A DNA stretch of 64,000 nt from Candidatus Vicinibacter proximus (GTDB lineage Bacteria; Bacteroidota; Bacteroidia; Chitinophagales; Saprospiraceae), in NCBI GenBank assembly GCA_016713905.1, contig JADJOE010000002.1, forward strand, positions 434,001-498,000. Direction: 5' to 3'. Shown here piece after piece: positions 27,844 to 37,588 of this stretch (within the stretch, counting starts at the first letter, position 1; every line of letters begins with the position of its first letter). Below the pieces are notes generated by a model. It saw only the letters and a list, made by a program, of their open reading frames with translations. It ran no database searches and was not told where the DNA came from. A program made the position numbers and the translations under genes.

Positions 27844-28568
27844 TCATGAAATCACTTTAAATATTGTTACTATGCCGGTAATTAAAAATAAAAACATTAT
27901 AATGGATTTCCATTGTTGTTCTGAAACTCTCATTAAGATTTTTTTTCTATATATGTTCCCGAAATGCTGACTACTGGTAAAATTGGAAAGACATAGAGGT
28001 CGTACTTGCGCACATGTCCATTGAGAAAGTAAACAAAACTTCTGATGGAATCAATTGCCAAATCAATTATAGTCAGGGTGGCTGTAAACACATCCATTCT
28101 AGGATAATATGCCCCTAATGCTATTCCTTTGATTGTTCCTCCTGTTCCTACTAATCCCGCAAATAATCCTGAAAAAGTTCTCCCGATAATTGAATTTAAG
28201 TTATTGAGTTTCAGGGTAATATATTTAAAAGTAAGATGAACCAAACTGACAGCAATCAGGAATAATGCAAGTGAGATTTCAAGAATTTTAGTTTCAACGA
28301 AATTGCTAAGCAATGCTCCAACAATTACAAAAGAACTAAAGGAATACCAATAGAAATCACAAGCCATTTATCAAACTCCTTTCAGAAAAAGGCAATCTCT
28401 GCAAGGTTACTTGACACATGAGACAATGCTGTTATTCCAAGCACAGAATGAAAATCTAAAAAAGTAAAAGGCAATAGGCACAAAAATTAAAGAATAGCCA
28501 GATCCCACAACTGTTCCAAGAATTTCGGTAAGTAAGGCGAATAGATTGAATAATGGTAAATTCTCCAA
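27844..28568 (-). pseudogene. TauE/SafE family transporter, multiply frameshifted
   Basis: Pieces in order: LFNLFALLTEILGTVVGSGY, DFHSVLGITALSHVSSNLAE, IAFF-stop-KEFDKWLVISIGIPL, then the open block 27933-28367 (VETKILEISLALFLIA, GRTFSGLFAGLVGTGGTIKG), then after a lost A in a run of eight, KKILMRVSEQQWKSIIMFLF. This is a complete two-repeat TauE/SafE sulfite or anion exporter broken by at least three frameshifts and one stop. Confidence 0.8.
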
Positions 28569-28618
28569 TGTCAGTTTGTTTTAATTCTGGCTTTGAACTG
28601 TAGCACAAACATGACACA

Positions 28619-28749
28619 TAACGTTTATCGATTTGGCGCCTGTGGGGTTTAGCAAGTAATAATGTTCAAATTTAGTAAAAAATCGAATAAAAAATCTAAA
28701 TTTTCAGTCTAATATGAAAGCTCCACTTTTGCAAAGACTATGTTTGCAG
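28619..28749 (-). repeat. attC site
   Basis: TATCGATTTGGCGCCTGTGG pairs with GCTCCACTTTTGCAAAGACTA. Ends TAACG and GTTTGCAG. Confidence 0.7.
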
Positions 28750-28757
28750 CCGTTAGG

Positions 28758-29714
28758 TTACTCAAAGTATTTGCTGTCAATTATAAATTTTTTCAAGCTT
28801 TTAATTTCAATTATATTTGTCAAATCCATTAATTGAAGATTGTTTACGTTATAATAGCTCCGAGCAATCTGGGCACCCATGAAATATCCTAAATCTCTTG
28901 GGTGGTTAACGAAAAGTTTGACGTTGCCACCAAACCAATCACCGCTTCCTTTGTTCCATAACTCTTGTTTGATTTTGATTTTGAGATTATTTTCATTTTT
29001 TAGCCCGTAATTAAAGTAATTCCCATTGTTGCCATGGTTCACGATTAACTGTGATACAAAATCAGGGATACCCTCTTTGAGTATTCTGTTTGCAAGGAAA
29101 TCACCACTCAAAGCCTTTACTACCTTTTTTCCGTGTGTGTATTGTTGAACATGAACAAGTTCGTGAACTATTGTACGATAAAAATTGCTTCTTGAGACAT
29201 AATCTTGAGTGGAAATACTTAATTCATTGATGATTGTATTCGTATCTAATCCATGGTATTCAAGCCCAATGTAAACAAGATTGCGATTACCTTCAATTTC
29301 GATATTTCCACCGGTATTAAAATTTCCAATTGCAATGCAGATGTCGGCTTGTTTGAAATTGGGATATAATTTTTGAAAACGTTTTACAACTTCTCTTATT
29401 GAATCCTGGGAATTTATTAATTTATAAGTGTTTTCACGAAGAGTTTCATAAAATTTAGGATATCGTTTAATTTGAAAAGTGTAATCACTTGCTTTGATGT
29501 TCCATTTTTTAATAAAAATTTTGAACTCGTCTGTAGCTCTATCAATAACTAACTTTTGAAAAGTTGCAGAAGTATCTCTGCTAAATTTCAAATTGTCAAT
29601 CGCTTCCCAAAAATTGGTTACATCTTTTGATAATATTGCAAAATCATTATGCTGCGCCAAAAGGCTTTTCGTAAGAATTATTAAGGCAAAAATAAAAATA
29701 GATTTTCGGATCAT
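28758..29714 (-). CDS. Exported zinc metalloprotease-like protein (DUF2268-type)
   Basis: About 318 residues from MIRKSI; signal peptide to about 20 (SLLAQ). RTIVHELVHVQQYTHG holds HExxH near residue 186, and LKEGIPDFVSQLI supplies the downstream Glu, the layout of predicted Zn-dependent proteases (DUF2268). It probably acts in the periplasm; substrate unknown. The longer frame starting at 29825 is rejected because it runs through the attC. Single-gene cassette. Confidence 0.75.
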   Translation of the reverse strand: MIRKSIFIFALIILTKSLLAQHNDFAILSKDVTNFWEAIDNLKFSRDTSATFQKLVIDRATDEFKIFIKKWNIKASDYTFQIKRYPKFYETLRENTYKLINSQDSIREVVKRFQKLYPNFKQADICIAIGNFNTGGNIEIEGNRNLVYIGLEYHGLDTNTIINELSISTQDYVSRSNFYRTIVHELVHVQQYTHGKKVVKALSGDFLANRILKEGIPDFVSQLIVNHGNNGNYFNYGLKNENNLKIKIKQELWNKGSGDWFGGNVKLFVNHPRDLGYFMGAQIARSYYNVNNLQLMDLTNIIEIKSLKKFIIDSKYFE

Positions 29715-29735
29715 CGTAAGTAATTTTAAAGGTTG

Positions 29736-29866
29736 CATAAAGTATTGCAGCAAATAGAAGTGGGCGATTTCGGAGACGAAAACTGTCTTCCAGCAGCAAA
29801 CTTGATACAAAGAACAAATCTTCATTAAACCACTGAATCGCCAATTGCTGGTAGCTGCTGTTAGGT
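29736..29866 (-). repeat. attC site
   Basis: AGCAAATAGAAGTGGGCGAT pairs with ATCGCCAATTGCTGGTAGCT. Ends GCATAAAG (mutated R') and GTTAGGT. Confidence 0.8.
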
Positions 29867-29872
29867 GCTGTT

Positions 29873-30481
29873 TTATTTTAAGTTCCGCATATCTTTGACA
29901 AGAGAATTTATATTCGTGATGATATCATTTTCAATTGCGTTATAGTCCTTCAGATCTTTCTTGCCGATTGATGTCATCTGATGCATGGTTTTCGTATTAA
30001 GTATTCTGATTTCATATCCCCATTTAACCGTGTCAATTCCATATATGTCCGGATGAGTCTCAGTAAATCTGGTCATCAAGAAATAATCAGCCTCGACTTT
30101 ATCAATAATTGGTTTACAGTATCTTTTATCATACACACCATAATAGGATGTGTTCATTAGAGTTTTATAAGGAAATGGGACAACAACTATTCCTTCGAAT
30201 TTCTCCAATTCTCGCGACATTATAGGCACGAAATCATAACCAGATGTGCCAAAGTCGTATCCATTGCTACAGGGCAGTAGCAAAACGCTCATTTTTGAGA
30301 AATCATTTTGTTTAAGTGAATCATTGGTAGTGCTTTTGGATAAGTCCTGGCTAATGATTGAATCAACTAATTCTGTATTTGAAGTATCTGGCAATTTATA
30401 AAACCGATCTAATTCTCTATTTTTTTGAGAATCCTGACAACAGAAGAGAATTAAATTCAAGAATGCAACTATGATCTTCAT
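29873..30481 (-). CDS. Lipoprotein, unknown family
   Basis: 202 residues; short lipobox-like signal (LNLILFCC near 8-15). The middle (about 65-170) reads MSVLLLPCSNGYDFGTSGYD, FVPIMSRELEKFEGIVVVPF and VEADYFLMTRF..WGYEIRILNTKT. This resembles small periplasmic lipoproteins that assemble at envelope complexes (FlgO/GNA1162-like), but the similarity is only in pattern. Single-gene cassette between attC sites at 29736 and 30522. Confidence 0.6.
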   Translation of the reverse strand: MKIIVAFLNLILFCCQDSQKNRELDRFYKLPDTSNTELVDSIISQDLSKSTTNDSLKQNDFSKMSVLLLPCSNGYDFGTSGYDFVPIMSRELEKFEGIVVVPFPYKTLMNTSYYGVYDKRYCKPIIDKVEADYFLMTRFTETHPDIYGIDTVKWGYEIRILNTKTMHQMTSIGKKDLKDYNAIENDIITNINSLVKDMRNLK

Positions 30482-30521
30482 GTTCTAATATGCGTGATAT
30501 TCACTATGTGGAAATAGCACA

Positions 30522-30662
30522 TAACGTTTTTGGGACTGGCGAAGCTGTGGATTTTCAACATCCCAAATGCAATCAGGATTGATGCGGAGAACCAAACTTT
30601 GATTCACCACAAATTTGTCAGCGGAGTATTGAACCACGACTTTTTCCAAACCCTTGTTCAAG
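30522..30662 (-). repeat. attC site
   Basis: TTTTTGGGACTGGCGAAGCT pairs with ACGACTTTTTCCAAACCC. Ends TAACG and GTTCAAG. An open minus frame across it (30485-30718) is an artefact. Confidence 0.75.
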
Positions 30663-30744
30663 CGACACCATTCGGTGAAGTTCTTGCCAAGAATACTTTC
30701 ATATTTAATCACATACAAAAATGCTTAAAAATTGTGAAAGGAAA

Positions 30745-31635
30745 TGCAATTTCTACCAACAAATTAAATGCTAATGTCTTAAATTGGTTAAGACTATTGG
30801 AACAGACTCTTGTAATCCTGGAACATGGACATGGGATGATCCGGAACTATGTACAAGAGATGAAGCTCCTGTTCAAGTTTTACTATGATCGGGATGTGGA
30901 GTAAATCACCCAATCAGATATTGAACAATACATTATACACATTAAAAAAGTACATTTGGTAGGATGGGCCTAATGTAGGGGAGTAGCTCAATCCTGTAGT
31001 TTTTTCTTTAAACGGCTGATGCCTTCAGATTACATTGTGCCGAGTAATCTTTATCCAATAAAACAATTTGTACTTACAAATTTTATGAGTGAGGAAGAGA
31101 TAGTACAATTGTTTGCGGCACTCCTTAGCTTAAAAGAATATTGTGTACTATCCTTAATATATGGTTGTGGTATGAGAATTAGTGAAGTATGTAAACTTCG
31201 GATTCATGATATAGAAAGTGAGAATTCGTGTGTAAAAATTTATCAGGGCAAAGGTGCCAAAGATAGATATACACTGCTGCCAACAATATTGGTGGAAAAA
31301 TTACGAGTATATTAAATTGAATTAGGACGTCTGAAAATTTATCTCTTTATTAGTGGTCAGACAAAGACTGCATTGTGTGTTAGAAGTATGCAAATTAAAA
31401 TAAATGCAGAATGGAAAAATCAAGATTTAGAGAAAAAGGATATACCGCACACACCTTGCAACACAGTTTTGCCACCCCACTTTTAAATAGAAGCAATAAT
31501 ATTCATGTTATTAAAACACTGTTGGACCATTCCAAACTGGAGACCACGATGGTCTACCTACATTTGCAAAAGCACTCTCAACTTGGGATACGTACTCCAT
31601 TAGAATTTGTGTCAGATGACCCAAAGTCTTTGTGA
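30745..31635 (+). pseudogene. Tyrosine recombinase (integrase-like), inactivated
   Basis: N-terminal SAM-like part MIRNYVQEMKLLFKFYYDRD..ITQSDIEQYI interrupted by stops near 30902 and 30970. Catalytic domain 31019-31315: MSEEEIVQLFAALLS, GCGMRISEVCKLRI (first Arg) and YQGKGAKDRYTLLP (Lys), then a stop and frameshift, then 31411-31635: AHTLQHSFATPLLNRS, where the usual HxLRH arginine is Gln, LLDHSKLETTMVYLH with the nucleophile Tyr. It belongs to the class linked to IS91 elements and is not an integron integrase: no extra integron-specific helix is seen. Confidence 0.8.
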
Positions 31636-31689
31636 ACTAAGACAATTATTGCATACAAAAATATTTACGCATCCATCCTCAACCAAATT

Positions 31690-32375
31690 TAATCCCTAAA
31701 GCAAGGCAGTACTTCACAAGCTAGCTAAATTCTACAGTAAAGATATAGGTAGGCATGTATACCATTGCAACAGTTGTCATCATATTCATTATCAGTATCA
31801 TTGTTGCGGGGATAGACATTGTTCAAATTGTAGCTGCATCAAGGGTCAGGAATATATTCACAATAGGATGGTCGAATTTATTCCAACGCAGTATTATCAT
31901 GTTGTGTTCACATGCCACAAGAAATGCAAAATCTATGTATGACCAATGGGAAATTGATATTTGATTTGATTTTTGAGTGTGGACATTATACCCTTCTCAA
32001 ACTGCGCCAGAATGAAAGTTACTAAGGTAGAACACCAGGTATTAAAAGCATACTTCATACCAATGAACAAGATCTTAGTTTTCATCTGCATATACACAAT
32101 ATCGTTAGTGGTGGCAGGATAACCAAAGAGGGTAAATTGATCATGGAAAAGCAGGGTAACGGATTATTCCTTTTTCCCAGACGAGCTATGGAGAAAATTT
32201 ATAAGGTATAATTGATACACCGAATCCGAAGTTTAGATAAGAAGAATAAATTAAAAATTTCATCCCCTTGGAAGAATCCAAAAGAGTGACCAGTGTGATA
32301 ATTCCAGTAGATTTGCAATGCATCATTAAATTCGGGATTGATCCTCTTCAATGTAAAAATTGTGCTGATGGAATA
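31690..32375 (+). pseudogene. IS91-family transposase, degenerate
   Basis: Near 31755 one frame gives YHCNSCHHIHYQYHCCGDRH, then CSNC, the zinc-binding domain, followed by QEYIHNRMVEFIPTQYYHVV FTCHK. Further right: LHIHNIVSGGRITKEGKLIM and GLFLFPRRAMEKIYKV (the HPHxHxIVxGGG core), and KFGIDPLQCKNCADG at the C-terminal CxxC. Stops and frameshifts separate the pieces. A rolling-circle-type transposase by family. Confidence 0.75.
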
Positions 32376-32714
32376 TTGATCTAGATTGCAACTTTCAGAA
32401 ATCATCATAGATTTTTAATTCCTGTGGATATCAACAAAAACAAAGGGTCGCCAAATAACATAAATTCAATACCATGAAAATGACAATTCGAAAAATATTT
32501 CCATCACAGATTTCCTATAAGTTTAAAACTATGGGTAAGGGGAGTTGTAGCGTCAAGGATACAATATTTACTACTAATCCTCTTAATTTGTCTAAATTAG
32601 TAAACCAGTATCCCAAAAAAGTACTAAAAATACCCCTACAGGACAAAGGGCGGACTCGCTGAACACCGTTTAACCTAAAGCATATATCTTCACAATTGAT
32701 CTTGATCCGTATAC
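32376..32714. other. Stretch without recognisable gene
   Basis: Probably residual IS91-like or flanking DNA. A 62-codon plus-strand frame (32474-32662) has no recognisable features. Confidence 0.35.
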
Positions 32715-32760
32715 CCCTTTGTAAACTGCTGCTTTAGTCAATACGGCTATATGTTTGCAG
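32715..32760 (-). repeat. Probable right half of an attC
   Basis: GTTTGCAGTTCGTG at 32753 resembles the GTTAGCGGTTCGTG ends elsewhere and matches the cassette start at 34298 (TTTGGCAGTC on the minus strand). No left arm remains. Confidence 0.4.
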
Positions 32761-32799
32761 TTCGTGCTTCTTGTCAGTCGGGTCGTGTTTTTTGTCTGA

Positions 32800-33603
32800 T
32801 TATCGTTTCACTGCATAACCCATATAACCTACTTTCAGGTCGTTGCTTTCGATCATTTTCACTTTTTTTCCGAACTCCGCAAAAGTCAGCTTGCCTTTTG
32901 CTCTCTGTCTAAGCAAACGAATTAGCTGGATTGGGTTTACGTTTGGTGACATTCCCTTTACCTGCTTTACTTCCATTCCGTGCGCGAAACAAAGTTCTTT
33001 CAATTCAGCAGGTTTGATAAACATTTCATAAACGTGCAGTCCAGGTTGCACCAATGCTGTTGATTTCCATTCCTGCCAAATTTTTATGATGATGAGCTTG
33101 CTCAAAGGTGTTCGGTTAATTGTGTCAAAAAAGAACACGCCACCTCGTTTTAAAACCCTGCTGATTTCTGCAACGGATTTGTTTAAATCACGAACGTGTT
33201 CCAATACGTCACAGCAATACACCACGTCAAAGCTGTTGTCGAGATAAGGCAATTTTTCTGCCGTGCCTGTTTCGTAATGAATGTTTAATCTGTTTTGTTT
33301 TGCATGGTTCAGGGCTGTTCTTATGGAATTTTCCGAAGGGTCTATCCCTGTAACCCTAAACCCTGCTGCTGCAAATTCTTCCGCTAAAATCCCGCCTCCG
33401 CAACCCACGTCCAATGCAGTTTTCTCTTTTGGGGATTGTTTTAAAATGTCGGTGTAGTGTTTTAGGAAATAGCCAAACCTGCACGGATTGAACGAAGTTT
33501 TTAACAAGCTTAGGAACTCGTTTTCATTCCACCAGATGTCTTTTTCCGCATTGTAAAATCGGTTGTCAATGCGATTGTAAATGTCGTTTGAAATAGTTTG
33601 CAT
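32800..33603 (-). CDS. UbiG-like class I SAM methyltransferase
   Basis: 267 residues, cytosolic. TALDVGCGGGILAEEFAAAG (motif I), VTGIDPSENSI (motif II), NSFDVVYCCDVLEHVRDLN (motif IV), RVLKRGGVFFFDTINRT and the HVYEMFIKPAEL loop follow the order of UbiG/3-demethylubiquinone O-methyltransferases. A respiratory-quinone role is not implied in this context, since it is a cassette gene. Shares a cassette with the Crp/Fnr regulator 73 bases upstream. Confidence 0.85.
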   Translation of the reverse strand: MQTISNDIYNRIDNRFYNAEKDIWWNENEFLSLLKTSFNPCRFGYFLKHYTDILKQSPKEKTALDVGCGGGILAEEFAAAGFRVTGIDPSENSIRTALNHAKQNRLNIHYETGTAEKLPYLDNSFDVVYCCDVLEHVRDLNKSVAEISRVLKRGGVFFFDTINRTPLSKLIIIKIWQEWKSTALVQPGLHVYEMFIKPAELKELCFAHGMEVKQVKGMSPNVNPIQLIRLLRQRAKGKLTFAEFGKKVKMIESNDLKVGYMGYAVKR

Positions 33604-33676
33604 GTATTTTCGTTTTAAATGTTAATGCAAACCTACATCCCTTTCAAGCCACGATTGATTAACTGCGGTTAAGAAA

Positions 33677-34270
33677 TTACTTGTTGTCAAAAATTCGTTT
33701 TCTCAATCGACTTAGCGATTGGGGTTCAATGCCCAGATAAGCGGCAATATATTGTTGGGGAACTCGTTGCAAGGTCTGCGGTTGTCGCTGAATAAGGTCT
33801 AAATATCTCTCCTCTACCGATTTAAAGCGAATTTCTTGAATACGATTCATCATGGCTGCATGGCTCTTTCGTACCAACTGTATATGTCCGTCTTTGAATT
33901 TAGGATACTGCTCCATAAGGTTGAAAAAGTCATTACGATTGATAACGTCAATAGTACTGGTCTCAATCGCCTGAATATTGTAAACGGTTGGCGTTTGATT
34001 TTCCAAGCTGTGCAGGTCGGCAAGCCACCAATCTTCAAAACCAAAATGAGTTACGCTTTCATGCAGATTGTCGTCTACTGTATAATTGCGAAAACAACCA
34101 TGCTCTACATAAGCTACTCGTTTGCAAATTTCCCCTTCATGTAAAATGTGTTCCTTTCGTTTTATGTCAAGCGCTGTGAAATGCGATAAAATGTCATTCA
34201 GTTCACTATCAGTAAACCACTTTGTTGATTTTAAAAAGTCTTTAAGTCGGGTCATAACTAACTTACTCAC
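33677..34270 (-). CDS. Crp/Fnr family transcriptional regulator
   Basis: 197 residues. Cyclic-nucleotide-binding beta-roll: KRKEHILHEGEICKRVAYVE, CFRNY, ESVTHFGFEDWWLAD. C-terminal SVEERYLDLIQRQPQTLQRV then PQQYIAAYLGIEPQSLSRLR, a winged-helix of the Bacteroidota CnaB/Crp type. Upstream of the methyltransferase gene and in the same orientation within one cassette, so it may control it. An internal start (34255) is also possible. Confidence 0.85.
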   Translation of the reverse strand: MSKLVMTRLKDFLKSTKWFTDSELNDILSHFTALDIKRKEHILHEGEICKRVAYVEHGCFRNYTVDDNLHESVTHFGFEDWWLADLHSLENQTPTVYNIQAIETSTIDVINRNDFFNLMEQYPKFKDGHIQLVRKSHAAMMNRIQEIRFKSVEERYLDLIQRQPQTLQRVPQQYIAAYLGIEPQSLSRLRKRIFDNK

Positions 34271-34297
34271 TTGGGGAAAAGTTCGCTAAAGTATGAC

Positions 34298-34392
34298 TGC
34301 CAAAGGTTTTGGCGTGGCACAGTAGAGGATTAAAAGCACAAATGTTGAGCCTATCACTTCTGCACCCATTGCGTTCAAACCCTTGTAAGTCG
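34298..34392 (-). repeat. attC site, diverged
   Basis: GGTTTTGGCGTGGC pairs with CCCATTGCGTTCAAACCC. Ends CCAAAGG and GTAAGTCG. Lacks the canonical TAACG. Confidence 0.6.
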
Positions 34393-34418
34393 TTCGTTGT
34401 TTTATCATTTGTTTTTGC

Positions 34419-34871
34419 CTATGTTGAAAATTGTGTCAAATGGTGGTTGAAATGAACGTATTGAAGTTGTCCCCAATTGTCTTTTGAAAATTTACCAAAA
34501 ATAAGGGAGTTGTCCAATTTCTACTTCATTCCCTTTGGTTAAAAAATCATTCAAATTTTGAAGAAGTCGTAATTTTTCGATTTCAAAGTTCTTTTCATCT
34601 GTTACAAGGAATATTGGAAATGTCTTTTGGTTATTACCCAAGTCGCCTTTTTTTACAGCATTAAGAGCAATTTTCTTTACTAATGTTCGCATTATAAAAT
34701 TACCCTTATCCACAAAATGTGTTTTGCCCAAAGCCATATCTAATCTAATAGAACAATAAGCCATCATTTATGCGACACTCATCGTTCCCCATGCTTTTGA
34801 GAATTTGCGGTTAAATTTTCAATTCTTTTCCGAACTTCATCGTATTCGGCTTTGTTAAATATTGATTTCAT
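34419..34871 (-). pseudogene. DUF1569 protein, frameshifted
   Basis: Reads MKSIFNKAEYDEVRKRIENL and TANSQKH, then a shifted frame with MSVA, then the open block 34492-34764 (MAYCSIRLDMALGKTHFVDK, KTFPIFLVTDEKNFEIEKLR), then shifted WGQLQYVHFNHHLTQFST. DUF1569 (DinB-like helical bundle) has exactly this order. Three frameshifts, at about 34780-34800 (two) and 34495. It starts 8 bases after the DUF1905 gene stop, so the two shared a cassette. Confidence 0.85.
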
Positions 34872-34878
34872 TTTTTAT

Positions 34879-35361
34879 TTATAATTTATTTCTGCCCACA
34901 AATTTACCCTTTCCCAATAAAAAACTAATTGCCTTTGGTACATTTTTATCAACGCTTTCTTCTGTTTTAAGCATTGAGATATACCTAACAATTTCAAGTT
35001 GCAATGAAGGTCTTAAGTTGTCAAAAATCGCTTTTGCATTAATATTATCTTTTAATGCTTTTACAAATTTCGTGTGTGGTTTTATAATCCTTTTTACAGG
35101 GTCAAATTCAATTGTAATTTCTATGGTTTCACCAATTCGTTTCGGTGAATTTTTAAGCATTTTCATATTGATATAAAGTCGCCATTCCCCTTTAAATCTC
35201 ACCAAAGTCTGTTTGTAGGGTTTGCCATTAACCGTTCCTTTTATTGGAATCGCACCTTTGTCTTTTTGTGCTTGAATAAAAATGTCTGATAACACTTGAT
35301 TTGGAACGAACACATAAGGATTGACACCAATTATTTGTATTTCGGCTTTGAATTTATTCAT
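34879..35361 (-). CDS. DUF1905/YdeI-like protein
   Basis: 160 residues, cytosolic. N-terminal DUF1905 beta-domain: YVFVPNQVLSDIF, IPIKGTVNGKPYKQTLVRFK and EWRLYINMKMLKNS, then a YdeI-type helical tail (PSLQLEIVRYISMLKTEE). Related to bacteriocin-protection-type proteins by name only. First gene of a two-gene cassette with the DUF1569 remnant. Confidence 0.8.
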   Translation of the reverse strand: MNKFKAEIQIIGVNPYVFVPNQVLSDIFIQAQKDKGAIPIKGTVNGKPYKQTLVRFKGEWRLYINMKMLKNSPKRIGETIEITIEFDPVKRIIKPHTKFVKALKDNINAKAIFDNLRPSLQLEIVRYISMLKTEESVDKNVPKAISFLLGKGKFVGRNKL

Positions 35362-35418
35362 TTTTTATGTTGTCACTATTCTGTCTATCTTTTGCAGGGT
35401 GTCGCTTTATAATGACGG

Positions 35419-35545
35419 CTAACGGAGAGGTTCTTTCGACATACCGCCACTAGCACCAAAGCCAAAAGTAAGAAATTTTTTCATAAGAAACCAATAGTAA
35501 AAATTTAAGTTTTTTTGCGGTATGTTCGCAAGTAAAATGTCAGTG
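35419..35545 (-). repeat. attC site
   Basis: TTCTTTCGACATACCGCC pairs with TGCGGTATGTTCGCAAG. Ends TAACG and GTCAGTG. The same GTCAGTGGTC begins its own cassette at 36224 reading leftward, so GTCA is native, not a mutation. Confidence 0.8.
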
Positions 35546-35558
35546 GTCTTTATTTCAC

Positions 35559-36200
35559 TTAGCTTACCCATGTTCTTTTATTTTGTTTTATTCTCCATTT
35601 ACCCTTTTCGAATTTCATAATTACTCTATGTCCAGATCCACACAAAGAACCGCAATAATGACTAATATAAAAAATTATTGTCTTTTCATCTTTTGTAAAT
35701 AATGGTTGTGAAATGCGAGTATATGACCTACCGCTTTATGCTTTCTTTAAAGTATCAAAGAATTTATCAATGTCACTATTTTTTCTCAGTTGTTCTAATT
35801 CTGAAGCGCTAATGGTTTGATGATTAATTTTGTTTTTATCTAGATTATAAATTTTGATTTTGTCAGCTTGAATGAAAAGAAACTCTATATCTATGGAATC
35901 AATTAATTTTGATTTATATAATGAAGTTAAAATATCCTTAGTAATAAATTCAGTATATAATTTATGATGTATAAGCTTATATAAATCAATGGTATCTTAT
36001 TCTATAACTGTTTTTTCAAATTTGGGAATAAACGGTTTTATTGAATCTAAATTCAACATTATTATTGTTGATGAATCGTAATATTGAATCCGAACTAAAT
36101 CATCAATTATTGAGTAAAATTGATTATATTTATTTGATGGGGAATCCATACAAGATAGATATAATAGAGTAAATATCGCTATGATTATTTTTAATTTCAT
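35559..36200 (-). pseudogene. Lipoprotein with two in-frame stops
   Basis: One frame of 214 codons from MKLKII (lipobox LLYLSC) interrupted by TAA at 35997 and TAA near 35736: SIIDDLVRIQYYD, then DTIDLYKLIHHKLYTEFITK, then RISQPLFTKDEKTIIFYISH YCGSLCGSGHRVIM. The third segment (YCGSLCGSG, then KWRIKQNKRTW) is shared by many uncharacterised Bacteroidota lipoproteins. Function unknown. Confidence 0.75.
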
Positions 36201-36220
36201 TTGTAATATTAAATGACCAC

Positions 36221-36348
36221 TGACGGTTTGCCGCTTGCGGTAGTGTGTAACTTCGAAGCACTTCATTGTCAACCAAGCATAAAAGTTGATAGAAGCACTA
36301 CACTTGATTTAACCACGTCAGCCCCTATTGCGGCAAACGACCTTAGCC
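36221..36348 (-). repeat. attC site
   Basis: GGTTTGCCGCTTGCGG pairs with CTATTGCGGCAAACGACC. Ends TGACG and CTTAGCC. Confidence 0.75.
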
Positions 36349-36374
36349 TGCTGCCAATACCAAAGCCTGTATAT

Positions 36375-37373
36375 TTAATTCATAAACCATGCGGCATATA
36401 ACAACAATATAAGCCAATGGTAAAAAGTGTCAATAACAAAGGCAGGGAGCCATCGTACTATTATACCTATCAAAGTAAAATCAAATGCCCTCTTTAATGC
36501 AAAAAGGTAATAGACAGCATTAATGACAGGTATTGATAAAAAGATTGATTCAGGAGCATGCAGGAAACCCACCATCAGCGTCAATACCCAAATCCACACA
36601 GATTGGAAAAGTGGAATCCAGGTATTAATGTGCACTGTAAAGATCATTGAATCATAGTACAACATTTTTTTTCTGTAAAGAACAGGGAACAGTAATAATG
36701 CATTGAGGGGAAGCAATAATACAAAAAGAATATTATTTCCTGTTGTCATTTTCTTTGTGTAGGCAGACATTGTTAGTTGACTATTGATCTGTGCCCTGTA
36801 GGCTTTTACTAATTGAATATGAAAATAGTCGTCAGGATAATTTTGTTGCTGCAGCCAGCTTTTAATTTCATTGTCGGGAATGTTTTTTAAATCCCGCAAC
36901 CTGCTTACAGGTGTAGAAGGCAGCGTAGGCCAAAGCCCACTTGTGGCAATTCTTATTGAAGTGTGGCTTGAATCAGGCATTTCATCAAACTGCTGGCTCA
37001 ATGAATTATTAGCTTCAGAAGCCGGCTCAATATAGTGGGTAAAAGTATCAATCATGAGCCAAAAACTAAACATAAAAAATGCAGTGCACCAGATATACAT
37101 CCTTACAGGAGGGGAATAACGGTTCCGTTTATCTTCAATAAAATCTTTGGTGATTTTACCCGGGTGGGCAAACAAGGTCTTAATGGTTAGCCATGTTTTA
37201 TTGTCAAGATGGAAAATGCCTTCCATTAACTCATACAGGTAGTGAAAGAAAGGCTGTCTGGGACTATGATTTTCCTGTCCGCAATTTGGGCAGTATTTCA
37301 TATTCGGAAGGTCAATCCTGAAATCGTAGTTGCAATTTTTACAGTGTTCGGTTCTTATTTTTCTTGATGGCAT
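36375..37373 (-). CDS. DUF3667 domain membrane protein
   Basis: 332 residues. N-terminal zinc ribbon CKNCNYDFR..YCPNCGQEN, then the DUF3667 signature HYLYELMEGIFHLDNKTWLT, LFAHPGKITKDFIEDKRNRY and YSPPVRMYIW. At least four membrane helices follow (about 92-112, 215-235, 255-275, 285-330). Function unknown; common in Bacteroidota. Single-gene cassette. Confidence 0.9.
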   Translation of the reverse strand: MPSRKIRTEHCKNCNYDFRIDLPNMKYCPNCGQENHSPRQPFFHYLYELMEGIFHLDNKTWLTIKTLFAHPGKITKDFIEDKRNRYSPPVRMYIWCTAFFMFSFWLMIDTFTHYIEPASEANNSLSQQFDEMPDSSHTSIRIATSGLWPTLPSTPVSRLRDLKNIPDNEIKSWLQQQNYPDDYFHIQLVKAYRAQINSQLTMSAYTKKMTTGNNILFVLLLPLNALLLFPVLYRKKMLYYDSMIFTVHINTWIPLFQSVWIWVLTLMVGFLHAPESIFLSIPVINAVYYLFALKRAFDFTLIGIIVRWLPAFVIDTFYHWLILLLYAAWFMN

Positions 37374-37427
37374 AATCTTTATCTAATTTCATTTTGATCA
37401 GGATACGATATTCGATAGGGTTACAGG

Positions 37428-37568
37428 CAACGTTTTCGGAATTGACGAAGTTGGCGATTTTCAATATCCCGATTGCAATCGGGATTGATGCGGAGAACCA
37501 AACTTTTATTAACCACAAATGCATCTTCGGAGCACAAAAACGCGACTTTTGCCAAACCCGTGTTACCT
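37428..37568 (-). repeat. attC site
   Basis: GACGAAGTTGGCGATTTT pairs with ACGCGACTTTTGCC. Ends CAACG and GTTACCT. The loop holds an extra perfect palindrome (ATCCCGATTGCAATCGGGAT at about 37464). Confidence 0.8.
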
Positions 37569-37588
37569 CCATATAGCTTTATGCATTT

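Larger units (their letters stand above)
30690..32400 (+). mobile_element. Decayed IS91-like element with tyrosine recombinase
   Basis: A broken tyrosine recombinase followed by a broken IS91-family transposase, the two-gene order of Bacteroidota IS91-type elements. Ends cannot be fixed. The element lies immediately right of the attC at 30522 and left of a half attC at about 32715, so it separated two cassettes. Confidence 0.65.

Noticed and set aside
30745..31635. Tyrosine recombinase as the integron integrase of this array
   Set aside because: It is degenerate, has Gln for a catalytic Arg, is followed by an IS91-type transposase and lacks an integron-specific segment.
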